NCBI GenBank assembly: GCA_003343845.1
Contig: QAKK01000027.1
Span: forward strand, 1 to 37,188
Reading direction: 5' to 3'
Source of the DNA: Oscillospiraceae bacterium
GTDB taxonomy: Bacteria > Bacillota > Clostridia > Oscillospirales > CAG-272
Length of the DNA: 37,188 nucleotides
In this document: positions 24,346-32,537 of the stretch, one piece after another
How the letters are laid out: each line of letters starts with the position of its first letter
How positions within the stretch are numbered: position 1 is the first letter of the stretch
Position numbers and translations under genes: made by a program
Notes under the pieces: generated by a model
Told to the model about the DNA's origin: nothing
Seen by the model: only the letters and a program-made list of their open reading frames with translations
Database searches by the model: none

Positions 24346-24897
24346 ATGATCGACTTGCTTGAAATGCACAAAATGTTCATCCGCGCGCACCTGTCCGAGG
24401 GCGGCATCGCCGCCGACTTCACGATGGGCAACGGCAACGACACCGAATTTCTCTGTCGCACGGTCGGGGAGAGCGGGCATGTCTATGCCTTTGACATCCA
24501 GGAGGATGCGATAAGTTCCACGCGGGCGCGGCTGGAGAAATGCGGCTTCTCCAACTATACACTCATCCATGACAGCCACGCCAATCTGAAAGAATATATC
24601 AAAACGCCGATCAAGGCAGGGATGTTCAACCTCGGCTATCTGCCGGGGCACGGGCATCACGAGGTGACCACCAAGCGGGAGAGTACGCTTGCCGCCGTCA
24701 AGGCTGCCATTGAGATGCTGGACAGCGACGGTGTGCTGCTCGTTGCCGTTTATCCGGGGCACGAGGAGGGAACACTGGAGGGCGAGATGCTGACCGAATA
24801 CCTTGCAACGCTCAGCCGCTACAAGCTCTGCGCCACCAAGGTGCGCATTGTCAATTCGCCGACGTCGCCCTACTTCTTCGTGATTGAATCCAAATAG
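24346..24897 (+). CDS. mnmM: tRNA mnm5s2U methyltransferase MnmM (YtqB family)
   Basis: 183-aa class I SAM methyltransferase of the YtqB family. Family studies show it methylates nm5s2U34 of tRNA in Gram-positive bacteria. Motif I is ADFTMGNGNDTEFL (about 23-36), followed by AFDIQEDA and the family motif NLGYLPGHGHH (95-105). Length is normal for the family. AGGAAG precedes ATG 24346. It is the first gene of the operon, 19 nt before the VanY-like gene; no functional link with uptake is evident. Confidence 0.9.
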   Translation: MIDLLEMHKMFIRAHLSEGGIAADFTMGNGNDTEFLCRTVGESGHVYAFDIQEDAISSTRARLEKCGFSNYTLIHDSHANLKEYIKTPIKAGMFNLGYLPGHGHHEVTTKRESTLAAVKAAIEMLDSDGVLLVAVYPGHEEGTLEGEMLTEYLATLSRYKLCATKVRIVNSPTSPYFFVIESK

Positions 24898-24916
24898 GAA
24901 AGGGAAGGAAATCGCC

Positions 24917-26155
24917 ATGCAAAATCAGAATATGCCGCGCCGCGCACCGCAGAAAAAGGGAAGCGCCGCGCCGCTTTTCTTCATCATTTTCTTTGTGCTC
25001 ATTCTGCTGATTGCCTCGTTTTTTGCCTTTGACTTTCTCGGCGGCAGCCGCCGCCCTGCGGTGGAATACACCATCGGGAAGACGAGCTATAAGCTCTCCG
25101 CCAAGGAAGCCTATGCGGGCAGCACGCTGCTGGTCTGCTTTGACGACGTCGCCGCGCTCTGCGGGATGACCGACGTGGGCGGCAGCGATGCGCGCAGCTA
25201 TTTTGCCGAGAACTCCGAGGAGAACATCACATTCACGGCAGGCAGCAGGACCGCCGTGCTCAACGGCAAGGAGATCGACATGCCTGCCGAGGCGGTTTTG
25301 CGCGACGGCAAGATGTATGTGCCGCTTGAGATGCTCACGCAGTATATGGGCGGCATCGCGGTCACGGAGACGGCGGACAGCGTGAAGATCGAGCGCGGCA
25401 CGTACAATGCCAGCACCAAGGACACGCCGATCTATTCGGACACCTCGTTTGCGGCGGCGACGGACGAGCCGCTCACGCAGCCGGATGTCAAGGAGGACAA
25501 AACGGCGCCGACCTATTCGTTCCGGACCGACCTCTCGGCATATGAACCCTACATGTGCCCCGAGGATGTGGACGGCTATCTGATCCTCGTCAACAAGACG
25601 ACCACCATTGATGCGTCCTATGTACCTTCCAATATCGTCAATGTCGCCGATTCGCGTTCCGACCGCACCGAGCGCATGGTGGAGACGGCGGAAAAGGCGC
25701 TCGAAGCGATGTTCATCGAGCTGCGCGCCGCGGGATATACCGACGTTTCGGTCACCAGCGGCTACCGCACCTATGAAAAGCAGGAGTATCTCTACAACCT
25801 CTACACCGAGCGTGAGATGAAGGCGGGCATCAGCCGCGAGGAAGCGCAGAAGATCGTCGATACCTATTCGGCAAAGCCGGGTACGAGCGAGCATCAGACC
25901 GGGCTTTGCTGCGACATGCACAACCTGCCGAGCGCCGACCAGCGTTTTGCCAAGCAGGATGCGTACAAGTGGCTGCTGGAAAACTGCTATAAATTCGGCT
26001 TTATCCTTCGATTCCCCGAGGATAAGGAGGACATCACGGGCTACAGCTTTGAGCCGTGGCATTATCGCTTCGTCGGCAGATATCATGCGTCCGAGATGCA
26101 CCGCCTCGGCATGTGCCTGGAGGAATACGTCGCTTATCTGGAGACGGCAGAGTGA
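24917..26155 (+). CDS. VanY-type D,D-carboxypeptidase with copper-amine-oxidase-like N domain
   Basis: 412-aa membrane-anchored peptidase. A basic N-terminus and one helix (about 19-41) are followed by a Cu_amine_oxidN1-like beta domain (about 45-165: VEYTIGKTSYKLSAK, DGKMYVPLEMLTQYMGG), a linker, then a VanY D-Ala-D-Ala carboxypeptidase domain (about 265-405). Zinc ligands and catalytic residues are visible: SGYRTYEKQEYL, SEHQTGLCCD (His326, Asp333) and EPWHYR (Glu379, His382). It should trim stem peptides outside the membrane. ATG 24917 has AAGGAA 6 nt upstream. The stop overlaps the next gene's GTG start by 4 nt. Confidence 0.92.
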   Translation: MQNQNMPRRAPQKKGSAAPLFFIIFFVLILLIASFFAFDFLGGSRRPAVEYTIGKTSYKLSAKEAYAGSTLLVCFDDVAALCGMTDVGGSDARSYFAENSEENITFTAGSRTAVLNGKEIDMPAEAVLRDGKMYVPLEMLTQYMGGIAVTETADSVKIERGTYNASTKDTPIYSDTSFAAATDEPLTQPDVKEDKTAPTYSFRTDLSAYEPYMCPEDVDGYLILVNKTTTIDASYVPSNIVNVADSRSDRTERMVETAEKALEAMFIELRAAGYTDVSVTSGYRTYEKQEYLYNLYTEREMKAGISREEAQKIVDTYSAKPGTSEHQTGLCCDMHNLPSADQRFAKQDAYKWLLENCYKFGFILRFPEDKEDITGYSFEPWHYRFVGRYHASEMHRLGMCLEEYVAYLETAE

Positions 26156-27207
26156 GATCCGGCGCATTCAAACGCAGTCTCTGCCTGCTTGTCGTCCTTG
26201 CATGGCTGCTTGCGGCGACGGCGTGCGGCAGACAGATGCCCGTGCCGCCGTCGGCATCGTCGGGTGCACAGACAGAGACCGACACCGCCGCACTTGCAAA
26301 TGCGGCGGCATATGTGCTGCGCACTGTGCCGGAGCCGCAGTGCGGTTCGGTCGGCGGCGAGTGGGCGGTGCTCGGGCTTGCCCGCAGCGGCTATGGAGAT
26401 GCCGCCTGGTCGGAGACCTATTATGACAACCTTGTCGCCTATGCACAGGCACAGGACGGCGTGCTGCACGCGCGCAAGTATACCGAATACGCCCGCGTTG
26501 TGCTGGCGCTCACCGCCATCGGCAAGGATCCGCGGGACGTCGGCGGCTACGATCTTTTAGCGCCGCTCGGCGATTTTGAGCGCGTGACCTTCCAGGGACT
26601 CAACGGCGCCGTGTTTGCGCTGCTTGCGTTGGATGCAGGCGGTTACGCCGTGCCGGCGGCGCCAGCAGGGCAGACGCAGGCAACGCGCGAAGGGTATCTT
26701 GCTGAAATTCTCGCTTATCAGACGCCCGCCGGCGGCTTTTCGCTGGATGCGGACGGGGGCGATGCGGATGCGGACATCACGGCGATGGCGCTCTGCGCGC
26801 TTGCACCGTACAGCGGCGATGCGGGTGTTTCGGATGCCGCACGCGCCGCATTCCTGTGGCTTTCGGATGCGCAGGGGGCGAACGGCGACTTTGGCAGTGC
26901 CGAGAGCAACGCGCAGGTGCTGATCGCGCTTGCGACTTACGGCATTCCGCCGGAGGATGCGCACTTTGTCAAAGACGGGCGCAGCGCGCTTGACGCGCTG
27001 CTTGCCTATGTCGTGCCGGGCGGCGGCTATTGCCATGCGTCAGCGGATGCCGAGGCAAACCCCATGGCGTCCGAGCAGGCGCTGCTTGCGCTCACCGCCG
27101 TCGCGCGGCAGCGTGCAGGCGAAAGCGGGCTTTACGCCATGACCGGGGATGCGGGCACGCCGCATCTGAACTTTGACGCCGCAGACGGCGCAAACAAAGA
27201 ACAGTAA
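26152..27207 (+). CDS. Lipoprotein with alpha/alpha (prenyltransferase/squalene-oxidase-like) repeats; transcobalamin alpha-domain-like
   Basis: 351-aa predicted lipoprotein. The signal peptide (SLCLLVVLAWLLAA) ends at TACGRQ. The rest is built of helix-pair repeats with the QxxxGGF/GGY pattern of terpenoid-cyclase folds: YDNLVAYAQAQDGVL, EYARVVLALTAIG, ILAYQTPAGGFSLDADGG, DADITAMALCALAPY, FLWLSDAQGANGDFG, NAQVLIALATYG, ASEQALLALTAV. This is the fold of the alpha domain of intrinsic factor and transcobalamin. The GTG start overlaps the VanY stop (GTGA). No cyclase active-site DDxD is seen. I infer extracellular ligand capture for the ECF transporter encoded downstream. Confidence 0.8.
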   Translation: MRSGAFKRSLCLLVVLAWLLAATACGRQMPVPPSASSGAQTETDTAALANAAAYVLRTVPEPQCGSVGGEWAVLGLARSGYGDAAWSETYYDNLVAYAQAQDGVLHARKYTEYARVVLALTAIGKDPRDVGGYDLLAPLGDFERVTFQGLNGAVFALLALDAGGYAVPAAPAGQTQATREGYLAEILAYQTPAGGFSLDADGGDADADITAMALCALAPYSGDAGVSDAARAAFLWLSDAQGANGDFGSAESNAQVLIALATYGIPPEDAHFVKDGRSALDALLAYVVPGGGYCHASADAEANPMASEQALLALTAVARQRAGESGLYAMTGDAGTPHLNFDAADGANKEQ

Positions 27208-27222
27208 AGGCAGGTGAAGAAC

Positions 27223-27726
27223 ATGCAGCGCAGGATTTTGATTTTGCTCGTGCTGGTTCTTTGCCTTTCTTTTTTGTCCTGCGGCAAGGCGGAGGCGGGC
27301 GTGTACAGCTGCACGCTTTCGGTGCGCTGCGACAATGCGGTTGCCGCCGCCGATACGCTCTCGCCGGAAACGGCGGCGATCCTGCCTGCGGACGGCATCC
27401 TGCTTGCCGACACGACGGTCGCGTTCGGAGACGGCGAGTCGGTGTTTGATGTGCTGCTGCGCGCGGCGCGTGCGGCGGGACTGCACCTGGAATTTGAAAA
27501 AACGCCGCTCTACGGCGGCGTGTATGTCGAGGGCATCGGCAATCTCTATGCCTTTGACGGCGGCGAGCTGTCCGGCTGGGTCTATGCCGTAGACGGCGTC
27601 TTCCCGGAGGTCTCCGCCTCGGCGTATGTACTTGCGGACGGCGATACGGTGGAATGGATCTATACCTGCGACCTCGGACGGGACGCTGTCAGCCGCTTTG
27701 CGGCGGGGGAGGGGAGCGACAGATGA
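27223..27726 (+). CDS. DUF4430 lipoprotein; transcobalamin beta-domain-like
   Basis: 167-aa predicted lipoprotein: signal peptide LILLVLVLCLSF with lipobox FLSCGK. The mature part has the DUF4430 pattern: VAFGDGESVFDVLLRAARAAG, Y.GGVYVEGIGNLYAFD, GGELSGWVYAVDGVF and ADGDTVEWIYTCDLG, ending in the conserved W-Y-TxDLG. DUF4430 corresponds to the C-terminal beta domain of transcobalamin/intrinsic factor. ATG 27223 is preferred to GTG 27214 because AGG lies 8 nt before it. It follows the repeat lipoprotein by 15 nt and its TGA overlaps the ecfT ATG (ATGA), so it is co-translated with the transporter. Confidence 0.87.
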   Translation: MQRRILILLVLVLCLSFLSCGKAEAGVYSCTLSVRCDNAVAAADTLSPETAAILPADGILLADTTVAFGDGESVFDVLLRAARAAGLHLEFEKTPLYGGVYVEGIGNLYAFDGGELSGWVYAVDGVFPEVSASAYVLADGDTVEWIYTCDLGRDAVSRFAAGEGSDR

Positions 27727-28592
27727 AACGCTTTGCATCCTGCCACCCCGCGGCGGCATTTTTGTTTTTTGCGGTCGTCATCGGCTCGACGATGTTCTGG
27801 CTGCACCCGGTGCTGACGCCGCTTTCGCTCCTGTTTGCGCTCGGAACGGCTGCCGTGCTCTGCCCGCGGCGCACGCTTTTGCAGTGCGGCACGCTCGCGC
27901 TTATTCTGCCGCCGCTCTCAGCGGCACTCAACGCACTTTTCAGCCATGCGGGCGTCACCGTGCTTTGGTATCTGCCCTCCGGCAACCCGCTCACGCGCGA
28001 ATCGCTGCTGTACGGCGCTTTCGCGGGCGGCATGCTTGCGGCAGTGCTTGTCTGGTTTGCCGCGTTCCACGTCGTCATGACGTCGGACAAGCTGCTGTGG
28101 CTGTTTTCGCGGCTTGCGCCAGCGCTCTCGCTGCTGCTCTCCATGACGCTGCGGTTCGTGCCGCGCTTCCGCACACAGTTTGCCGAGACGGCGGCGGCGC
28201 AGCGCGCCGTCGGGCGCGGCGGGGGAGAGGACAGCCGTCTGCGGCGCGTGCAAAACGGCGCGGCAGTGTTTGCCGCCATGACCACACGGTCGCTGGAGGG
28301 CAGCATAGACACGGCAGATGCCATGCGCGCGCGGGGCTATGGGCTGCCGCACCGCACGGCGTTCTCGATCTTCCGCCTGCGGGCGGCGGATACGGTGCTG
28401 CTCTGCGCTGTGCTTGTGCTCTCTGCGTGCCTTGTCGGTTTTTCGGCGGGCGGCGCGCTGCATGCATCGTTCTATCCTGTATTTACGGTCGCGCACGGCG
28501 CGGCGGCGTGGATCGCTTATGCAGCGTATGCGCTTCTTTGCGCGCTGCCGCTCTTTTTCGGACTTTCGGAGGTGAAAACATGGAGATCGTAA
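27723..28592 (+). CDS. ecfT: ECF transporter T component
   Basis: 289-aa membrane protein linking the ATPases to the S component. About five hydrophobic helices occur (10-45, 55-75, 95-120, 125-145 and 220-285) with a cytoplasmic coupling region between. The C-terminal Ala-Arg-Gly motif is in TADAMRARGYG (about 197-207), and a degenerate first one is AAAQRAVGRG (about 157-166). These motifs dock on the ATPase grooves. ATG 27723 overlaps the DUF4430 stop, and the gene overlaps the following ATPase gene by 13 nt. Confidence 0.92.
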   Translation: MKRFASCHPAAAFLFFAVVIGSTMFWLHPVLTPLSLLFALGTAAVLCPRRTLLQCGTLALILPPLSAALNALFSHAGVTVLWYLPSGNPLTRESLLYGAFAGGMLAAVLVWFAAFHVVMTSDKLLWLFSRLAPALSLLLSMTLRFVPRFRTQFAETAAAQRAVGRGGGEDSRLRRVQNGAAVFAAMTTRSLEGSIDTADAMRARGYGLPHRTAFSIFRLRAADTVLLCAVLVLSACLVGFSAGGALHASFYPVFTVAHGAAAWIAYAAYALLCALPLFFGLSEVKTWRS

Positions 28593-31015
28593 GGTTCTCG
28601 CACTTCACCTTTACCTACCCCGGCACATCCGCTCCGGCGCTTGCCGATGTCACGCTTGCGGTCGATGCCGGGCAGTTTGTCACGCTCTGCGGCGGGTCGG
28701 GTAGCGGCAAGACCACGCTCTTGCGCTGCATCAAGCCGACGCTTGCGCCGCACGGAAATGCAGCGGGCGAAATCTGCTTTGCTGGGCAGCCGACGGGCGC
28801 GCTCACGCAGCGCACGGATTGCACCGAGATCGGCTTTGTCATGCAGGAGCCGGACGCCCAGATCGTTACAGACAAGGTGTGGCATGAGCTTGCGTTCGGG
28901 CTTGAAAACCTCGGACTGCCGAATGCCGAGATCCGTGCCCGCGTCGCCGAGACGGCGGCGTTCTTCGGGATTGAGGGGTGGTTTGACCGCGATGTGTCCA
29001 CGCTCTCCGGCGGGCAGAAGCAGCTTCTGAACCTTGCCGCCGTGATGACGATGCGCCCGTCGCTCCTCCTCCTCGACGAGCCGACCAGCCGCCTGGACCC
29101 GATCGCTGCCGAACGCTTTTTCGATGCGCTCGTGCGCATCAATCGCGAGACCGGCACGGCGGTGATCCTGTCGGAGCATCGGCTGGATGCGGCGTTTGCC
29201 GTGTCGGACCGCGTGATCCTGCTCGACGGCGGGCGCGTGATCGCGGACGGCGCGCCGACAGAAATCGGCGACAATCTCCGCGCACATCCGCATCCGATGG
29301 CGCTTGCCATGCCCGCGCCGATGCGGGTCTATGCCGCGGCGGGCGGTGCCCCTGTCTGCCCGGTTACCGTGCGCGAGGGGCGCGACTATCTGACCGCCCG
29401 CACGGCGGGAATCCCGCTTTTGCCGCTGCCGCCCGGAAAAGCGGCATCTGCGGGTGACAGTGTGCTTGAGATGCGCGATGTATATTTCCGCTATGGCAAG
29501 GACGCGCCGGATGTGCTGCGCGGGCTGTCGCTCCGTGTGCGCGCCGGGGAAATGCTGGCGCTCGTCGGCGGCAACGGCGCAGGCAAGTCTACGGCGCTCT
29601 CGCTGATCGCCGGGGAAAACGCGCCGCAAAGCGGCAAGATTCTGCGGTTCGGTGCGCACACGCGCGGGTATGATGCGCGGATCGCATGGCTTGTGCAGGA
29701 TGTCCGAGCGCTCTTCATGAAACAGACGGTCGAGGACGATCTCTTCGATTTCTTTGACGACAAAAAGATGCCCGACGCGGAGAAACGCGCGCGCGTTGAC
29801 CGCGTGATCCGACTTTGCGGACTGGAAGCACTGCGGGATCGCCATCCCTACGATCTTTCGGGCGGCGAGATGCAGCGCGCCGCGCTTGCCAAGGTGCTAC
29901 TGGCAGAGCCGCGCCTGCTTCTGCTCGATGAGCCGACCAAAGGACTGGATGCGGCGTTCAAGATGCAGCTTGCGGACATTCTTGCAAAGCTGCGGGCGGA
30001 CGGTGTGGCAATTCTGATGGTCACGCATGACCTGGATTTCTGCGCCGCCTATGCCGACCGCGTGGCGCTGGTTTTTGACGGCGCAGTTGCAAGTGAAGGC
30101 ACGCCGCGCGCCTTCTTCGCGGACAAGCGGTTCTATACCACGGCGGCAAACCGCATGGCGCGCGGTATCTGCGACGGCGCTGTCACGGTGTCCGACATCC
30201 TCGCGATGCTCGGCGGCAGCGAACCGCAGCCGCCGCCAAATCCGAAGCCGGAAGAACCCGCGCCGCAGACGGGCACGCCTGCACCGCCGCCCACGCCTGC
30301 CAAAGCCGCGCCGCATCGCGCCTCGGCGCGCACGGTTGCCGCGGCGGCGCTCTTTCTCTTGCTGATCCCGCTCACCGTGCTGCTCGGGCTGCACACGCTC
30401 GGGGACCGCAAATACATGGTCGTCAGCCTGCTTGTGCTTGTCGAGGGGATGCTGCCGTTTTTTCTCCTGTTTGAGGGGCGGCGGCCGCAGGCGCGTGAGC
30501 TTGTCTTGCTCGGTGTGCTTTGCGCGCTCGGCGTTGCCGGGCGCATCGCGTTTGCCCCCCTGCCGCAGGTCAAACCGATTGCAGCGGTCGTCATTCTCAG
30601 CGGCGTCGCCCTCGGCGGGGAGGCGGGCTTTCTCATCGGCGCGGTCACGGCGCTTGTGTCCAACTTCTATTTCGGGCAGGGACCGTGGACGCCCTATCAG
30701 ATGTTCGCACTTGGGCTGCTCGGGTTTCTTGCGGGGCTCCTGTTTTATCGGCGGCGACAGCCGCCGCGCGCAGTGCTGTGTCTGTACGGCTTTTTGTCCG
30801 TTCTGCTGGTTTACGGCGGCATCATGAATCCCGCCGCCGTACTGATGGCGCAGTCCGCGCCGACGCTTTCCATGTTTATTGCCGCCTATGCGGCGGGTCT
30901 GCCGATGGATCTCGTGCATGCGCTGTCCACGGTGGCGTTCCTGTTCTTTGCAGCACGCCCGATGCTGTCACGGCTGGACCGCGTCAAACGAAAATACGGC
31001 TTGATCACAGCCTGA
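28580..31015 (+). CDS. Fused ECF transporter: ATPase-ATPase-S component in one polypeptide
   Basis: 811-aa single open frame. ATPase 1 (1-235): Walker A GGSGSGKTT (38-46), Gln89, LSGGQ (142-146), LLLLDEPT, His200. ATPase 2 (294-520): Walker A GGNGAGKST (330-338), Gln373, LSGGE (426-430), LLLLDEPTKGLD, His483. A Pro-rich linker (about 546-580) then leads into a hydrophobic domain (583-795) of about six helices with the S-component motif SNFYFGQGPWTPYQM. ECF systems usually encode EcfA, EcfA' and S separately, so this fixes one dedicated S subunit to its ATPases. ATG 28580 follows GGAGGTGAAAAC. Both ATP sites look intact. Confidence 0.92.
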   Translation: MEIVRFSHFTFTYPGTSAPALADVTLAVDAGQFVTLCGGSGSGKTTLLRCIKPTLAPHGNAAGEICFAGQPTGALTQRTDCTEIGFVMQEPDAQIVTDKVWHELAFGLENLGLPNAEIRARVAETAAFFGIEGWFDRDVSTLSGGQKQLLNLAAVMTMRPSLLLLDEPTSRLDPIAAERFFDALVRINRETGTAVILSEHRLDAAFAVSDRVILLDGGRVIADGAPTEIGDNLRAHPHPMALAMPAPMRVYAAAGGAPVCPVTVREGRDYLTARTAGIPLLPLPPGKAASAGDSVLEMRDVYFRYGKDAPDVLRGLSLRVRAGEMLALVGGNGAGKSTALSLIAGENAPQSGKILRFGAHTRGYDARIAWLVQDVRALFMKQTVEDDLFDFFDDKKMPDAEKRARVDRVIRLCGLEALRDRHPYDLSGGEMQRAALAKVLLAEPRLLLLDEPTKGLDAAFKMQLADILAKLRADGVAILMVTHDLDFCAAYADRVALVFDGAVASEGTPRAFFADKRFYTTAANRMARGICDGAVTVSDILAMLGGSEPQPPPNPKPEEPAPQTGTPAPPPTPAKAAPHRASARTVAAAALFLLLIPLTVLLGLHTLGDRKYMVVSLLVLVEGMLPFFLLFEGRRPQARELVLLGVLCALGVAGRIAFAPLPQVKPIAAVVILSGVALGGEAGFLIGAVTALVSNFYFGQGPWTPYQMFALGLLGFLAGLLFYRRRQPPRAVLCLYGFLSVLLVYGGIMNPAAVLMAQSAPTLSMFIAAYAAGLPMDLVHALSTVAFLFFAARPMLSRLDRVKRKYGLITA

Positions 31016-31026
31016 CGGAGACTTTT

Positions 31027-31449
31027 ATGGAAGATTTGTATCGTTATCTTGAAGATGGCTATACCTGCACGATCCTGCAACGCGGCGCGCCGGTTTATCA
31101 GAGCCGTGAGCGCGGCGTGCGCCCGCTGCTTGCCCTGATTGACGCGGGAGCCGACGTGCACGGCTGCACCGCGGTGGACAGCATTGTGGGGCGTGCCGCT
31201 GCGCTCCTCTATGTGTGCATGGGTGTTGCCGCGGTCACGGCGGATGTGATGAGCGTCGGTGCACGCGAAGTGCTGACTGCACACGGCATCGAAACCACCG
31301 CACGGACGATCGCAGACCATATCATCAACCGCCGCGGCGACGGGCTTTGCCCGATGGAGATCGCTACTGCCGGCATCACCGACCCCGCCGAAGCGCTCGC
31401 GGCGATCCGAAAGACGGTCGCCGCGCTCCGCGCCGCTGCACAAAAGTAA
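31027..31449 (+). CDS. DUF1893 family protein
   Basis: 140-aa soluble protein of the DUF1893 family, which has a cytidine-deaminase-like fold and no settled function. The family blocks GYTCTILQRGAPVYQSRERGVRPLL, AVDSIVGRAAALLYV, VMSVGAREVL and NRRGDGLCPMEIAT are clear. The Cys in GLCPME and an Asp/Lys-type pocket are conserved in the family. ATG 31027 has GGAG 7 nt upstream and lies 11 nt after the ECF fusion stop, making it the last gene of that operon before the terminator. A role with corrinoid or vitamin uptake would be a guess from position only. Confidence 0.87.
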   Translation: MEDLYRYLEDGYTCTILQRGAPVYQSRERGVRPLLALIDAGADVHGCTAVDSIVGRAAALLYVCMGVAAVTADVMSVGAREVLTAHGIETTARTIADHIINRRGDGLCPMEIATAGITDPAEALAAIRKTVAALRAAAQK

Positions 31450-31452
31450 AAG

Positions 31453-31495
31453 GATCCCCCGCAGATGCATTTCATGCATCGCGGGGGATTCTTTA
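31453..31495. terminator. Bidirectional terminator after the ECF operon
   Basis: GATCCCCCGC, ATGCATTTCATGCAT, GCGGGGGATTC and TTT. The C/G stem is strong; it ends the plus operon and, on the other strand, the DMT transporter gene, whose stop is at 31493-31495. Confidence 0.88.
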
Positions 31496-32362
31496 TGCCT
31501 TCTTTCGATTGTTGTAAAAATACATCCCGATGCCTGCGCCGCAGATGAGTACATAACCGAGAATGCTGAGCATATCCGGCATGTCGCCGAAGACGATAAA
31601 ACCGAGCAGCGCCGCAAACAGCACCTGCGCGTAGTCGTAGACCGAGATCTCCTTGGCGGGCGCACAGACATACGCTTTGGTGATGCCGAGCTGCCCGATG
31701 CAGGCAAACGTGCCCGCCAGCATCAGATACAGCAGCTGCTTTGCGCTCATCGGTTCGTAGGTGAACAGCAGAAACGGCAGACAGAACAGGCAGGAGAACG
31801 CCGAGAACCAGAAGATGATGCGCTTGCTGTTCTCGCCCTTCATGCCGAGGCGGCGCACAAAGGTGTAGGCAATGCCCGCACCCATGCCGCCGAGCATGCC
31901 CGCAAGCGCGGGAAGCATCGCCGGGTTCTGAAAGCTCGGCTTGATGATGCATACACTGCCGAGAAAGGCGACGCACACGCCGCCGATCTGCATGAGGTTC
32001 GGTTTCTCACCGAGCAGAAAAACCGAGAACAGAATCGCAAAGAACGGCGACAGCTTGTTGAGCATGTTTGCGTCCGAAAGATTCAACTGCCCGATGGCGT
32101 AGAAATTGAAGAGCAGACCGACCGTGCCGAAGAACGAACGTCCGAGCAGGTCGGGAATGTTTTTCTTCTCCGGAATCGGGTTTACTCGGTCGCGCACCAT
32201 CATCGCGACGATGAAGAGCAGGGTGACAAAGTTGCGGAAAAACGACTTCTGGAATGCGGGCAGATCGCCCGCCAGCTTGACAAACAGCGTCATCACCGAG
32301 AAGCCGAATGCCGCCGTCAGAATATAGAGAACACCTTGTGTTTTTTTGCTGACAGATGCCAT
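31493..32362 (-). CDS. DMT-superfamily (EamA) transporter
   Basis: 289-aa membrane protein with about ten helices in two EamA repeats. The first repeat ends near 125 with LSPFFAILFSVFLLGEKPNLMQIGG, the classic EamA motif. The second ends near 280 with VYDYAQVLFAALLGFIVFGDMPDMLS. The family exports or imports small metabolites such as amino acids or nucleotide precursors; this substrate is unknown. ATG 32362 has a weak GTGAG upstream. It is transcribed alone and divergently from the SDR gene. Confidence 0.92.
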   Translation of the reverse strand: MASVSKKTQGVLYILTAAFGFSVMTLFVKLAGDLPAFQKSFFRNFVTLLFIVAMMVRDRVNPIPEKKNIPDLLGRSFFGTVGLLFNFYAIGQLNLSDANMLNKLSPFFAILFSVFLLGEKPNLMQIGGVCVAFLGSVCIIKPSFQNPAMLPALAGMLGGMGAGIAYTFVRRLGMKGENSKRIIFWFSAFSCLFCLPFLLFTYEPMSAKQLLYLMLAGTFACIGQLGITKAYVCAPAKEISVYDYAQVLFAALLGFIVFGDMPDMLSILGYVLICGAGIGMYFYNNRKKA

Positions 32363-32395
32363 GAATGCTCACTTTCAAGTAGAAGAATATCCTCT

Positions 32396-32424
32396 ATTAT
32401 ATGCGAAAAAGCACCCTCTGTCAA
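32396..32424 (-). promoter_or_regulatory. Promoter of the DMT transporter gene
   Basis: TTGACA (32419-32424), 17 bp, TATAAT (32396-32401). Confidence 0.9.
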
Positions 32425-32450
32425 GCAAAGAAATTAACCGGAAACGCGCA

Positions 32451-32479
32451 TTGACTTTTACACTCGGCGGTGCTATACT
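32451..32479 (+). promoter_or_regulatory. Promoter of the SDR gene
   Basis: TTGACT (32451-32456), 17 bp, TATACT (32474-32479) preceded by TGC. Downstream, TTTGTG-TCAAA-CACAAA (32498-32514) is an inverted repeat in the leader that could be an operator. Confidence 0.87.
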
Positions 32480-32537
32480 GGTATTGTATTTGATAGATTT
32501 GTGTCAAACACAAAAATATGACGGAGGTTCAAGCATT

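Noticed and set aside
24851..26167. 438-codon minus frame opposite vanY
   Set aside because: Antisense shadow; the plus strand has zinc ligands and a membrane anchor in the right order.
27626..28579. N-terminal extension of the ECF fusion frame
   Set aside because: The frame is open over the DUF4430 and ecfT genes by chance; the ATPase begins at ATG 28580 with a good ribosome site.
28517..29845. 442-codon minus frame opposite the ECF fusion
   Set aside because: Antisense of the first ATPase.
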